Assembly (NCBI RefSeq): GCF_029855045.1
Contig: NZ_CP123228.1
Location: forward strand, 4,836,001 to 4,900,000
Direction: 5' to 3'
Source of the DNA: Piscinibacter sp. XHJ-5
Lineage (GTDB): Bacteria > Pseudomonadota > Gammaproteobacteria > Burkholderiales > Burkholderiaceae_C
DNA: 64,000 nucleotides
Shown: positions 25,100-35,361 of the stretch, one piece after another
Layout: every line of letters starts with the position of its first letter
Numbering within the stretch: the stretch's first letter is position 1
Notes under the pieces: generated by a model
Databases searched by the model: none
The model's input: only the letters and a program-made list of their open reading frames with translations
What the model was told of the DNA's origin: nothing
Position numbers and translations under genes: made by a program

Positions 25100-26194
25100 T
25101 CAGAGACGCACGCCCGCTTCGGCGATGCCCGCGGCCGACGCACGGATCAGCCGCGCCTTCGCCCGCAGCTCATCGACGCTCGTCGCGCCGGCCATGTGAA
25201 TGCCGGCGCGAATGCCCCGCAGCAGCCGCAGCAGCGTCAGGTGACAAGGCCCGCTGGCCGGGATGAGGCCCTCACCCCCCTCGACTCGAGGTGCTGCGTG
25301 CCTCGCCAGGTAGGCGTCGACCTTGGGCAGGCCGGTGGGCGGATCGAACTCGAGCGCGCCGAGTCGCAGCCCCGCGACCTGCTTCATCGGCTTGCCGGCG
25401 ATCTCCACCAGCGCGCCCGGCGCCTCGTCGCTGCCGGCGAGCAGCGAGCCGAGCATCGCGGTGGAGGCGCCGATCGCGAGCGCTTTCACCACGTCCCCCG
25501 ATGTGCGGATGCCGCCGTCGGAAATGAGCGGCACGCCTGCCTTCGCGGCGGATTCGTGGCACTCGGCCAGCGCGGTTGCCTGAGGTGCGCCCACGCCCGT
25601 CGTCTGGCGGATGGAGCAGAGCGCGCCGGAACCGAGCCCCACCTTGATGCCGTCGATTCCGATCTCGGCGTATCGCCTCACGGTGTGGCCGTCGACCACC
25701 GAACCGATGACCAGATCAGCATCCACCTCCGCGCGGATCCGCCGCGCCCCATCGAACACCTCGTCGTTGACCGGGTTCGACGTGTCGAGGAAGAGGATGC
25801 CGGCCCCCGCCCGGGCGAGGCGGATCGCGCGCTCCAGGTCGGTAGGCTCCACTGACGCCGCCGCCAGCAGGCGGCCGCCCTCGAGCACGCTGGCATCGCC
25901 GTAAATCCGACGGTCGGGGGCATGCGAGGCGACAAGGGCCGTCATCGCGCACTGTGCCTCGACGCTCTGGTAGCGATGAATGACCCCGAGGCCACCGAGC
26001 TCGCCCATGGAGATCGCCATGGCTGCCTCGGTGATGCTCGGCATCCCGGCCGACACGAGTGGCACGCGCAGTGCATGCCGACGCGTCACCGGGCTGGTCA
26101 GGCAGACGCCGTTCGGCGTGCCGCGGTTGCTGCCCGGCAGGAGGGAGAGATCCTCGAAGGTGAGGTACTCAGCAAGCTTGTCCAGCACGCTCAT
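25100..26194 (-). CDS. IMP dehydrogenase / GMP reductase family paralog without CBS domains
   Basis: 364-residue TIM barrel of the IMPDH/GMPR family. The catalytic loop reads GLGSGALCSIRQTTGVG with its Cys and Thr. The phosphate-binding SDGGIRTSGDVVKALAIGAS and the C-terminal EGGEGLIPASG / GIRAGIHMAGA flap region are intact. No CBS pair is present, a GMP-reductase-like layout. It would oxidise or reduce the 2-position of a purine nucleotide. The start is the ATG at 26192-26194. Its place between a PLP enzyme and a small cluster-specific protein suggests a dedicated function rather than housekeeping. Confidence 0.8.
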   Translation of the reverse strand: MSVLDKLAEYLTFEDLSLLPGSNRGTPNGVCLTSPVTRRHALRVPLVSAGMPSITEAAMAISMGELGGLGVIHRYQSVEAQCAMTALVASHAPDRRIYGDASVLEGGRLLAAASVEPTDLERAIRLARAGAGILFLDTSNPVNDEVFDGARRIRAEVDADLVIGSVVDGHTVRRYAEIGIDGIKVGLGSGALCSIRQTTGVGAPQATALAECHESAAKAGVPLISDGGIRTSGDVVKALAIGASTAMLGSLLAGSDEAPGALVEIAGKPMKQVAGLRLGALEFDPPTGLPKVDAYLARHAAPRVEGGEGLIPASGPCHLTLLRLLRGIRAGIHMAGATSVDELRAKARLIRASAAGIAEAGVRL

Positions 26195-26257
26195 GGCACT
26201 CGTTCCGATCGTTGATGGCCCGGCACGGGCCGGTGTCATCCGAGGTGGTTCATCGCG

Positions 26258-26479
26258 CTAATCCACGTGCATGCCGAAGAACGCCTGGATCTTCTGCTCC
26301 TCGATTCCCAGATCGCGCAGCACGGAGACGCCACAGAGGACAAGATCCTCGGCGTGGTGCTTCAGCGTCCTGGTGTCGGCCCGGTCGAGCGTCGTCTCCT
26401 TCGAGTACACCTTCATCTCGGACATGGCCCTGTCCAGCCTTGCGATGCAGAGTGCGAGACCAGCGTTGGCTGTTTCCAT
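26258..26479 (-). CDS. 73-residue conserved small protein, copy A
   Basis: Near-copy of the product at 23932-24153, differing at 9 positions clustered at both ends; the core from LCIARLD to DLGIEE is almost unchanged. It ends in FFGMHVD. It lies 63 bp upstream of the IMPDH-like gene and 33 bp after the IPP isomerase gene. Conservation of two copies in one operon, each next to a purine-nucleotide enzyme, suggests a pairing of small protein and enzyme. No function is known to me. Confidence 0.75.
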   Translation of the reverse strand: METANAGLALCIARLDRAMSEMKVYSKETTLDRADTRTLKHHAEDLVLCGVSVLRDLGIEEQKIQAFFGMHVD

Positions 26480-26512
26480 CGTTTCTTCTCCTTCGTGTCG
26501 GCGGGGTGGGTG

Positions 26513-27094
26513 TCAACAGGCATTCATGTGCAGAGGTGGAACCCGGTCACCTCGTGCCCATGCTTGAACGGCGAAGGTCCCGGCCCGTTCCAGGATCTGT
26601 CGGAACCAGACCGTGAAGGCATCCGGTTCGGCCTGGATCCTGGCCGACAGGGCCGGCAGGTTGATCCATTCCCAGCCGGCCGCCTCGGCAGGATCGGGGC
26701 GCGGCATGCCCGTGAAGGTGCCGGCGTGGATGTGCACGAACTCGTGCTCGGTCAGGCCCTGGTCGAGCGGTGCGCGGTAGAGCAGCGACGCCACCTTGCG
26801 CAGATCGCTGGGTATGCCCATTTCCTCGCCCAGCCTTCGACGCACGGCGTCGGGCATGGCTTCCCCGGGGCGGGGATGCCCGCAGCAGGTGTTGGTCCAC
26901 AAGCCGCCGGAGTGGTACTTGCCGTGCGCGCGCCGCTGCAGCAGCAAGCGGCCGGCATCGTCGAAGATGAAGATCGAGAATGCACGGTGCAGCAGACCTT
27001 CGCGATGCGCCTGCAGCTTGCCGGCGACGCCGACGAGGGTGTCATCCGGACTGACCAGGATCAGCTGTTCTTCGATCGGCAAGCCTTGCTCCAT
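26513..27094 (-). CDS. idi: Isopentenyl-diphosphate delta-isomerase, type 1
   Basis: 193-residue Nudix-type isomerase that converts IPP to DMAPP. The metal and catalytic residues are visible: REGLLHRAFSIFIFDD, the active-site Cys in TNTCCGHPRPGE (about 67-79), and EHEFVHIH with the two Glu. Type 1 Idi is not essential in organisms with the MEP pathway, which makes both isomers, so its presence as first gene of a cluster that ends with an isopentenyltransferase suggests supply of DMAPP for prenylation. ATG at 27092-27094 with AAGGGG upstream. Confidence 0.92.
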   Translation of the reverse strand: MEQGLPIEEQLILVSPDDTLVGVAGKLQAHREGLLHRAFSIFIFDDAGRLLLQRRAHGKYHSGGLWTNTCCGHPRPGEAMPDAVRRRLGEEMGIPSDLRKVASLLYRAPLDQGLTEHEFVHIHAGTFTGMPRPDPAEAAGWEWINLPALSARIQAEPDAFTVWFRQILERAGTFAVQAWARGDRVPPLHMNAC

Positions 27095-27447
27095 CGAGAC
27101 CCCTTCGCGGATTCACCGCGTAGCCATCAAAAGGTACTTCCCACCCGAAACTCCACCACGAGGAAACCGCGACCAAATCGTGTCGCTGCCATTCCGCGCC
27201 CGGAATCGCGAAATCTGCACTCAGGGTTCCGGATGGAACGGGTCGTCGGCGAGCGGTGAGGGTTCGATGGCGGCAGGCGGTCGGGTCTTGTGGTACTTGC
27301 ATGGAGCCCATAGCATCCTGACAACCCAGCGCGCTCTCCTCTCATGTCACGCGGACCCCAGGCGGAGCCCCCATGCCCGACCTCCCCCCGGATCGGCGCC
27401 ACCATTCGCAGGCAGCCGCACGGACACAGCCAAGGAGTCGAGTCGCC
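27095..27447. other. Divergent intergenic region
   Basis: No full gene seen. On the minus strand a frame ending at 27127 (TGA) closes with RFGRGFLVVEFRVGSTF, which has the terminal Phe and alternating pattern of an outer-membrane strand; it may be another OMP remnant, but it is too short to be sure. The region must hold the promoter of the idi-led cluster and that of the esterase gene; I see no convincing -35/-10 pair. Confidence 0.4.
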
Positions 27448-28341
27448 ATGGGCCACGAGAAGATCATCGGTGTCAACGGCGTGCAGATCTGCACCGAAGC
27501 GTTCGGTGACCCGGCGCATCCGGCCATCCTGCTGATCGCCGGCGCCGCCAGCTCCATGGATTGGTGGGAGGACGCGTTTTGCGCTCGACTCGCGTCGCAT
27601 CAGCGCCATGTGGTTCGCTACGACTTGCGCGACACGGGTCGGTCGTCGACATGCGAGGCCGGCAAGCCCGACTACACCGGCTTCGACCTCGTCAAGGACG
27701 CGGCAGGCGTGCTCGACGCACTGGACATACCGCGCGCTCATGTCGTCGGCATCTCGATGGGCGGCGGGCTGGCCCAGCTCCTGGCGCTGGAGTTTCCTGC
27801 CTGCGTGGCATCGCTGACGCTGATCTCGACCAGCCCAGGCGGCACCTCGAGCACCAGCGACCTGCCGCCGATGCTGGATCGCATGAAAGCGGTGTTCGAC
27901 CATCCGGCCGAGGAGCCCGACTGGTCCGATCGCGAAGCGGTGATCCGCTACATCGTCGACGGCACGAAACCGTTTGCAGGGACCTGCACGGCAAGCGACG
28001 CGGCACTGCGCGCCGTGGCCAGCCGGGCCGTGAGCCGCACCGCCAACATCGCGGCCAGCATGTCGAACCATTGGATCATCGAGCCCGGCCACGAACCCTG
28101 GCGCTCCCGATTGGGGACCATTCGAGTACCGACACTCGTCATCCACGGTACGGAGGATCCCTTGTTCCCCTGCCAGCACGGCATTGCCTTGTCGAAGGAG
28201 ATCCCGGGCGCAGCGCTGCTGTTGCTCGAAGGCGTGGGCCACGAAATGCCGCCCGCACAGGTCTGGGATCGCATCATCCCGGCGCTGGTGCTGCACACCA
28301 GCCACCAGGCCGGCGGTCAAGCGCCGTCGTCGACGCGATGA
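27448..28341 (+). CDS. Alpha/beta hydrolase, RdmC-like esterase
   Basis: 297 residues. The N-terminal FGDPAHPAILLIAGAASSMDWW and RYDLRDTGRSS are close to aclacinomycin methylesterase RdmC as I remember it. The nucleophile elbow is GISMGGG, the acid lies in HGTEDPLFP and the His in GVGHEMPP. It should hydrolyse a carboxylic ester of a small molecule. ATG at 27448 with AAGGAG upstream; in-frame upstream codons are less likely. It overlaps the next gene by 4 bases (ATGA). Confidence 0.85.
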   Translation: MGHEKIIGVNGVQICTEAFGDPAHPAILLIAGAASSMDWWEDAFCARLASHQRHVVRYDLRDTGRSSTCEAGKPDYTGFDLVKDAAGVLDALDIPRAHVVGISMGGGLAQLLALEFPACVASLTLISTSPGGTSSTSDLPPMLDRMKAVFDHPAEEPDWSDREAVIRYIVDGTKPFAGTCTASDAALRAVASRAVSRTANIAASMSNHWIIEPGHEPWRSRLGTIRVPTLVIHGTEDPLFPCQHGIALSKEIPGAALLLLEGVGHEMPPAQVWDRIIPALVLHTSHQAGGQAPSSTR

Positions 28342-29147
28342 CCGGCCTGCCGAAGGGGTCGCCGCTGCGTGCCGCCGAGCACTACGACGCCGAGCTGTTC
28401 CGGCACAACGAGCGCCTGCGCGCGGCCACGGGCATCGGCCCCACGGACCAGGTGCTCGACATCGGCTGCGGCTTCGGGCAGTCCACCCGCGACGCCGCTC
28501 GCGCCGCACCGTCGGGCAGTGCTCTCGGCGTCGATGTCTGCGAGACGATGCTCGAGCGCGCCCGCCGGCGCACCGCACAGGAGCAGCTGTCCAACGTCAG
28601 CTACGAGCTCGGCGACGCGCAGGTCCATCGGTTTCGGCCGGCTCACTTCGACGTCGTCATCAGCCGCTTCGGCACCATGTTCTTCGGCGATCCGGTCGCG
28701 GCATTCACGAACATCGCCCGCGCGACGCGTCCCGGGGCGCGTCTCGTGATGATGGTCTGGCAGTGCGCCGATCGCAACGAGTGGGCGAGCGCGATCCATC
28801 GTTCGGTCGCTGGCGGCGCAGCCCCAGCCGACCCGCCTGATGAGCCGGGTCCCTTCTCGCTCGGCGACCCGTCCAGGGTCCGGTGCATCCTCGGCGCGGC
28901 CGGCTTCACCGGGATCGGCTTGGCCGAGATACACGAACCTGTCTACTACGGTCCGGACATCGCCAGCGCATATGAGCTGGTGCGTGACTTCAAGATGACG
29001 AAGGACCTGCTGGCAGGTCAAGAGACAGCCGGGGCGGAGCGCGCGCTGGACCGCCTGCGCGACACGCTGGCGGCGCACTGCACGAGCGACGGCGTTTTCT
29101 TCGACTCGCGGGCGTGGATCGTCACCGCCCGCCGCTCGACGAAGTAG
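28338..29147 (+). CDS. Class I SAM-dependent methyltransferase (UbiE-like)
   Basis: 269 residues. Motif I VLDIGCGFGQSTRDAA (about 37-52), ALGVDVCETML, then ELGDAQVHRF and FDVVISRFGTMFF (motif IV), followed by RATRPGARLVMMVWQ. This is the UbiE/small-molecule methyltransferase type. The substrate is unknown. It is translationally coupled to the RdmC-like esterase by an ATGA overlap, so the two probably act on the same compound. Confidence 0.85.
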   Translation: MTGLPKGSPLRAAEHYDAELFRHNERLRAATGIGPTDQVLDIGCGFGQSTRDAARAAPSGSALGVDVCETMLERARRRTAQEQLSNVSYELGDAQVHRFRPAHFDVVISRFGTMFFGDPVAAFTNIARATRPGARLVMMVWQCADRNEWASAIHRSVAGGAAPADPPDEPGPFSLGDPSRVRCILGAAGFTGIGLAEIHEPVYYGPDIASAYELVRDFKMTKDLLAGQETAGAERALDRLRDTLAAHCTSDGVFFDSRAWIVTARRSTK

Positions 29148-29260
29148 CCGTTCGGCCGGGACCGCGCGGGCACCGTCGAGGAATGATCCGTCGGCCTGTC
29201 GAAACCGACGGCCCTTGTTCGTCGTCAAGACAAGCCTGGACATCCACAAGGAGCCGCACG

Positions 29261-29917
29261 ATGACCATCGTCATGACCGCTTTCGAACGCTCGCCGGATG
29301 GCGGCAAGGGATTGGCGCGGGACACGCGCGTCCGCTGGGCACTGGAGGAGGTAGGCCTGCCATACGAGGTTCGCCTGCTTTCGTTTCGAGCGATGAAGGA
29401 GGCCGCGCACCTGGCGCTTCATCCCTTCGGGCAGATCCCGACCTACCAGGAAGGCGATCTCACGCTGTTCGAGTCGGGCGCGATCGTGTTGCACATCGCG
29501 CAAGGTCATGGCGGCCTGTTGCCGGACGACGCCGACGCGAGCGCGCGTGCGATCGCGTGGATGTTTGCCGCTGTGAACACGCTGGAGCCGCCGATCCTCG
29601 AACTGACGATGGCCATGCTCTTCGAGCGTGACAAGCCCTGGTACGCCGGCCGCTTGCCCCTGGTGGAAGACCGCGTTCGCCATCGGCTGGAGCAGCTTTC
29701 GCGGCGGCTCGGCGATGCGGACTGGCTCGACGGCGCGTTCAGTGCGGGCGACCTGATGATGGTTTCGGTGCTGCTCCGGTTGCGGTCCTCGGGCATCCTG
29801 GATGAATTTCCGGGACTGGCCGCGTATGTGGCACGCGGCGAGGCGCGGCCTGCCTATCAGCGGGCTTTCGCCGCGCAACGGGCCGTCAACGTGGGGCAGC
29901 GGGCAGGCGGCGAATGA
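29261..29917 (+). CDS. Glutathione S-transferase family protein
   Basis: 218 residues with a thioredoxin-like N-terminal half (RVRWALEEVGLPYEVRLLSF, then HPFGQIPTYQEGDLTLFESGAIVLHIA, the glutathione-binding IP and ES motifs) and an all-helical C-terminal half (FSAGDLMMVSVLLRL). It should conjugate or reduce electrophiles with glutathione. ATG at 29261 after AAGGAG. It stands 113 bp after the methyltransferase, and converges with the monooxygenase gene 24 bp on. Confidence 0.9.
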   Translation: MTIVMTAFERSPDGGKGLARDTRVRWALEEVGLPYEVRLLSFRAMKEAAHLALHPFGQIPTYQEGDLTLFESGAIVLHIAQGHGGLLPDDADASARAIAWMFAAVNTLEPPILELTMAMLFERDKPWYAGRLPLVEDRVRHRLEQLSRRLGDADWLDGAFSAGDLMMVSVLLRLRSSGILDEFPGLAAYVARGEARPAYQRAFAAQRAVNVGQRAGGE

Positions 29918-29941
29918 GGCATTGCGAGGCGACCTACCCCA

Positions 29942-31418
<1,477 letters not shown>

Positions 31419-31426
<8 letters not shown>

Positions 31427-32075
31427 GCTGCGACGCTTTCGCCAGCACGACATGCGTGGCCCTTTCCGATGCCGCATGCCGCTTGCACGCGTAGCCCAGG
31501 GCCGGGAGGTCGAGCCCATGGAACAGATGCTCTCCGGATCCGAGCAGGACAGGGGCAATGGCGAGATGAAGCTCGTCGATCAAGCGCGCCTGCAGATACT
31601 GGCGGATCGCCGAGACGCCCCCGCCAAGACGAATGTCCTTTCCCTGGGCAGCCTCTCGGGCGCGAGCCAGGGCGGCGTCGATGCCGTCCGTGACGAAGTG
31701 GAACGTCGTGCCGCCTGCCATCTCCACCGGCTTGCGCTCGTGGTGCGACAGCACGAACACCGGGGTGTGGTACGGCGGCGTGTCGCCCCACCAGCCCTTC
31801 CAGGTGTCGTCCGGCCACGGGCCGCGCACAGGACCGAACATGTTGCGCCCCATGATCCAGGCGCCGATGTTCTCGAACCCGCGGGCGGCGAACTCGTCGT
31901 CCACCCCCGTGGTGCCGCCTTCGCTACCGGTCAGCCGCTGGAATGTGGCGGTGGGAAGAAGCCACTCGTGCAGGCGCTCGCCGCCCTTGCCCAGTGGATG
32001 CTCCAGGCCTTGCTGCGGGCCGGCCCCGAACCCATCCAGCGAAATGGAAAAACTCTCGACTCTCAACTTGCTCAC
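31419..32075 (-). CDS. Dihydrofolate-reductase-fold (RibD C-terminal-like) protein
   Basis: 218 residues with the YyaP/RibD-C pattern: start SKLRVESFSISLDGF, GAWIMGRNMFG, VFVLSHHERKPVEMAGGTTFHFV, DIRLGGGVSAIRQYL and ELHLAIAPVLLGSGE. The fold resembles dihydrofolate reductase, and members are general NADPH-dependent reductases of unknown substrate. GTG start at 32073-32075, with GGAGG 7 bases upstream. First gene of a two-gene operon with the monooxygenase. Not a folate enzyme by evidence. Confidence 0.8.
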
Positions 32076-32285
32076 TTCAACCTCCGTTGCGCAGGGACCA
32101 AGAGGGCTGCTCACCTTCCACGACGATCGGGGGCGGTCGAAATCGACCACTGGCGAATCGCGACCGCCGGCTCGCTGACGCCCGTCCACATCATTGTGGA
32201 TGCGTCCCTCTTCGATGGGGTTCACAGTCGTGCACGGTCCGAGTCCTCTTCCGAGCGGGATGGCGACCTGCAAAGGAGGCTTTCG

Positions 32286-34358
32286 ATGGCCGACAGCGTG
32301 ACCCAGCTTCGTGTCGCCGGACCCGTCGGCACGAAGCGCAACCTCGTCATCCTTGGCGACGGCTTTGCGCCGGCCGATCAGGCCGCCTACAACAACTGGG
32401 TGCAGACCGAACTTCTCGATGGAGTGTTCGGCCGCGACTACTTCTTCGAGGACCTGTCCGCCTGGAACATCTTCCGCGTCAACCTGGAATCGGTCGACTC
32501 GGGCATCAGCACGCGCGTGTACAACGAAATGGGTACACCGGCCGATGGGTCCGACGACACGATCACCTCCGACACGCCGCTCAACACGGCGCTGGGCATG
32601 ATCTACAGCGGATCGTGGTCGCATTGCTGGATGGAGTACGGAGCCGGTACCGAGACCGCGATCCAGAACGCGCTGAAGACATGGGTGCCCGACTACAACT
32701 TCGTGCTGATCGTGATGAACACCACGGGATTCGGCGGGTGCGGCGGAGGTGGCCGTGCGCACGTCACCCGCGGCAGCACCTGGGACGTGATCGCGCACGA
32801 ATTCGGCCATGGTCTCGGGGCCCTCGCCGACGAGTACTGTGTCGATGGCGCCTACGCCTCCGGCGAGCCGGGCTCGGTCAACCTCACGATCGACACCAAT
32901 CGCGCCACGACGAAATGGGGCAACCTGATCGCTCCGTCGACGCCCGTTCCGACGGGCGTGGGCAATTGTTCCGACTACAACCAGGGAGCGAAGCCGGCGA
33001 CGTGGGACGATCACCAGGACGTCGGCCTTTTCGAAGGCGGCGGCACCAACCAGACCGGCATCTACCGGCCGGTCGTCAACTGTCGGATGCGCGGCAATTC
33101 GCCGCCGTACTGCCCGGTCTGCTACACGTCGTTCAAGCGCCAATACGACAGCTGGACCGGTCATCATTTCCGCAACTGCCACGTCGGCGACTTCAACGGC
33201 GACGGCCGCAGCGACGTCCTGATCCACGTTGGCAATTCGATCCAGCTGTTCCGATCGAACGGCACGCAACTCGATCATGTGTTCAGCGCGGTGGAGCGGG
33301 TTCCGGGATCGTGGCAGTTCCAGCCGAACGACCAGTTCTACGTCGGTGATTTCAACGGCGACGGCAAGGATGAAGTGGCGGTCTTCAACGGCAGCGACTG
33401 GGTCATGCCCTATCTGGGCCTGCTCGCCGACGACGGCCACGATGGCCTTCGGCTCATCGCCCGCTACGACGGCGACATCCCGGGTTGGGGCGGGCTCGCA
33501 GCGCACGACAAGTTCTACGTGGCCGACTTCAACGGGGACGGCAAGAAGGATCTTTTCGTCTTCAACGGAGAAGACTGGTCGATGACCTACGTCGCCATGT
33601 TGCGTTCGACCGGCAACGGCCTGCAACTCATTCGTCGATTCGACGGCGACATCCCGGGGTGGGGCGGGCTTGCACGCCACGATCAGCTGTTCGTCGGCGA
33701 CTACAGCGGCAACGGACGCGACGACCTGTTCATCTTCAACGGCGACGACTGGAGCATGAGCTACGTCGGCATGTTCCGATCGACGGGGACCAACCTCACG
33801 ATGACGATGCGTTTCGACGGCGACATCCCGGGCTGGGGAGGTCTTGCGCGACACGACAAGCTGATCGTCGGCGACTTTGACGGCGACGGAAAGGTGGATC
33901 TGTTCATCTTCAACGGCGATGACTGGAGCATGCCGTATCTGGGCATGTTCCGCTCCACCGGCTCGTCCCTTCAGACGGTGCAGCGCTACGACGGCGACGT
34001 GCCTGGCTGGGGCGGATTGGCGCGCCACGACAGTTTCCTCGCTGCGCGCATCAGCGGCGACACCCGCACCGACCTTTGGGCCTGGAACTACGTCGACTGG
34101 TCCGAGGAATATCTGGGGCGCATGATCTCGACCGGAAGCGGGCTGCGGGCAAGCTTTGTCGGCGACTGGGTCGGCGAATGGAACCTGGGTGGCATCGACA
34201 AGTTCGAGGTCTGCAACTACGCAGGTCAGCCGGGTCAACCGAATCTCTTCGTGCACAACCAGGACTGGTTCGGCATGATGCAAGGTCGCAGCGGGCTCAC
34301 GCTCGAGAAGATCTACTACCGTTGGATCCACAACTATCGGTACGGTCGCAATTGGTGA
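32286..34358 (+). CDS. M64-type metallopeptidase with FG-GAP-like repeats
   Basis: 690 residues. The N-terminal part (about 8-295) has an IgA-peptidase M64 look: KRNLVILGDGFAPADQ and the zinc site AHEFGHGLGALADEY near residue 170 (HEFGH plus a downstream acidic residue). A Cys-rich stretch (CRMRGNSPPYCPVC) closes that domain. Residues 298-620 are FG-GAP/VCBS-like repeats of 57-58 residues with calcium-loop motifs such as DFNGDGKDE, probably a beta-propeller. I see no signal peptide from the ATG at 32286, though such proteins are usually exported. The next gene, 13 bp on, may be a partner. Confidence 0.75.
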   Translation: MADSVTQLRVAGPVGTKRNLVILGDGFAPADQAAYNNWVQTELLDGVFGRDYFFEDLSAWNIFRVNLESVDSGISTRVYNEMGTPADGSDDTITSDTPLNTALGMIYSGSWSHCWMEYGAGTETAIQNALKTWVPDYNFVLIVMNTTGFGGCGGGGRAHVTRGSTWDVIAHEFGHGLGALADEYCVDGAYASGEPGSVNLTIDTNRATTKWGNLIAPSTPVPTGVGNCSDYNQGAKPATWDDHQDVGLFEGGGTNQTGIYRPVVNCRMRGNSPPYCPVCYTSFKRQYDSWTGHHFRNCHVGDFNGDGRSDVLIHVGNSIQLFRSNGTQLDHVFSAVERVPGSWQFQPNDQFYVGDFNGDGKDEVAVFNGSDWVMPYLGLLADDGHDGLRLIARYDGDIPGWGGLAAHDKFYVADFNGDGKKDLFVFNGEDWSMTYVAMLRSTGNGLQLIRRFDGDIPGWGGLARHDQLFVGDYSGNGRDDLFIFNGDDWSMSYVGMFRSTGTNLTMTMRFDGDIPGWGGLARHDKLIVGDFDGDGKVDLFIFNGDDWSMPYLGMFRSTGSSLQTVQRYDGDVPGWGGLARHDSFLAARISGDTRTDLWAWNYVDWSEEYLGRMISTGSGLRASFVGDWVGEWNLGGIDKFEVCNYAGQPGQPNLFVHNQDWFGMMQGRSGLTLEKIYYRWIHNYRYGRNW
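33350..34110 (+). repeat. Tandem repeats of 171-174 bp in the peptidase gene
   Basis: The segment around GACGGCGACATCCCGGG recurs near 33468, 33642, 33816 and (diverged) 33987, each inside a module that also holds FNGDDWSM and DFNGDGK-type codons. DNA similarity between modules is high, suggesting recent internal duplication. Confidence 0.75.
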
Positions 34359-34371
34359 ATGGAGGCCAGCG

Positions 34372-35073
34372 ATGGCGACAAGACAATTGCCCACCAAGCC
34401 GCAAGGCGACGCCGCGACCGTGCCCCTGCGCGGCAAAGGGCCTGCGAAGGGCGAACGCGCGCCGGTGACAAAGGCAGCCAAGGGCACGAAGGTGAAGGCC
34501 CCGGTCGACGCTGCCACGAAGCGTGCAGCAGGCGAACAGGCGAAGCGCAAGACGGCCGGGCGCGCAGCGCCTCCCGATCTGGGCGATCAGCAGCCCGTGC
34601 GTGCGCGCGGCAAGCCGGCGCAGCGATATGTCCGGCTGCGCGTGCGCGTGGAAGACGGCGAACTTTCGATTGTCGACAGCCAGATCGTCGAAGGACCGCT
34701 CGCTCAGTCAGCGACGTTCGAGGGTGGCTACGCCTACGAAGTCACCGACGGCGATCGACTGCTGCACGCCGGTTCCATTCCGGATCTCGGCGTGGTGCGC
34801 TCGTTCGCGCATCCCGACGGCACGCCCGAGCAGATGCGCCACCACACCTATTCGCTGTCGACGTATGAGTTCAATGCGCGTGTTCCGGTGGATGCGTTGA
34901 AGCGGGCTTCCCTGTCGAAGACCGCAGTCGTGCTGTATCGCGTCAAGGAACGGCCGTCGACACGCGCGGCGCTCGCGCCGCCGTTGTTCGCGGCACCGCT
35001 CGGTGAGCAACGTGAGCGGGCGATGCGTGAAATCGGTCGTGTCGTCGGGCTGCCGCCGTCGGTGCTCCGTTGA
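34372..35073 (+). CDS. Hypothetical protein next to M64 peptidase
   Basis: 233 residues, family not recognised. The first 80 residues are Lys/Ala/Pro-rich and probably disordered. A beta-rich domain follows (about 83-190): RYVRLRVRVEDGELSIVDSQIV, YAYEVTDGDRLLHAGSIPD, YSLSTYEFNARVPVD. It starts 13 bp after the peptidase stop on the same strand, so it is probably co-expressed and may act as an inhibitor, chaperone or substrate of the peptidase. That is a guess from position only. Confidence 0.65.
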   Translation: MATRQLPTKPQGDAATVPLRGKGPAKGERAPVTKAAKGTKVKAPVDAATKRAAGEQAKRKTAGRAAPPDLGDQQPVRARGKPAQRYVRLRVRVEDGELSIVDSQIVEGPLAQSATFEGGYAYEVTDGDRLLHAGSIPDLGVVRSFAHPDGTPEQMRHHTYSLSTYEFNARVPVDALKRASLSKTAVVLYRVKERPSTRAALAPPLFAAPLGEQRERAMREIGRVVGLPPSVLR

Positions 35074-35106
35074 GCCACATGTTCGTCGGGAGGGCGGCCT
35101 CGCCGG

Positions 35107-35361
35107 TCAGGCCACGGTCGACCCACCGAGCCGCGCGCGCTGAGTCTCCAGATGAGCCCTGCCCAGCGGGCTGACCAGGACCAGGGCGGCATGCCCCTGC
35201 TCGTGAAGGTGCTCGATGAAGCCCCGCTCGTTGGCCTCTTCCCAGACGGGCAAACGCGGACACGAGGTGCGCCAGGCCTCCAGGACTTCCGCATACAGGC
35301 GCGGATGAGGACCCATCCATTCGAGGAGGTCCAGGATCAATGCTTCTACGGGGTCAGGCAT
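35107..35361 (-). CDS. Small conserved hypothetical protein
   Basis: 84 residues from the ATG at 35359-35361, which has GGAGG 6 bases upstream. The pattern LLEWMGPHPRLYAEVLEAWRTSCPRLPVWEEANERGFI resembles a small winged-helix-like family that I have seen in Burkholderiales and rhizobia without known function. It ends with a helix HLETQRARLGG. It converges with the hypothetical gene at 34372. A short upstream frame overlaps its start by 8 bases and might be a coupled peptide. Confidence 0.6.
   Translation of the reverse strand: MPDPVEALILDLLEWMGPHPRLYAEVLEAWRTSCPRLPVWEEANERGFIEHLHEQGHAALVLVSPLGRAHLETQRARLGGSTVA

Noticed and set aside
25262..25290. Third copy of the CCCTCACCCC repeat inside the IMPDH-like gene
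   Set aside because: Only the first ten bases match; the residues encoded are the normal EGGEGLIP flap sequence of the family.
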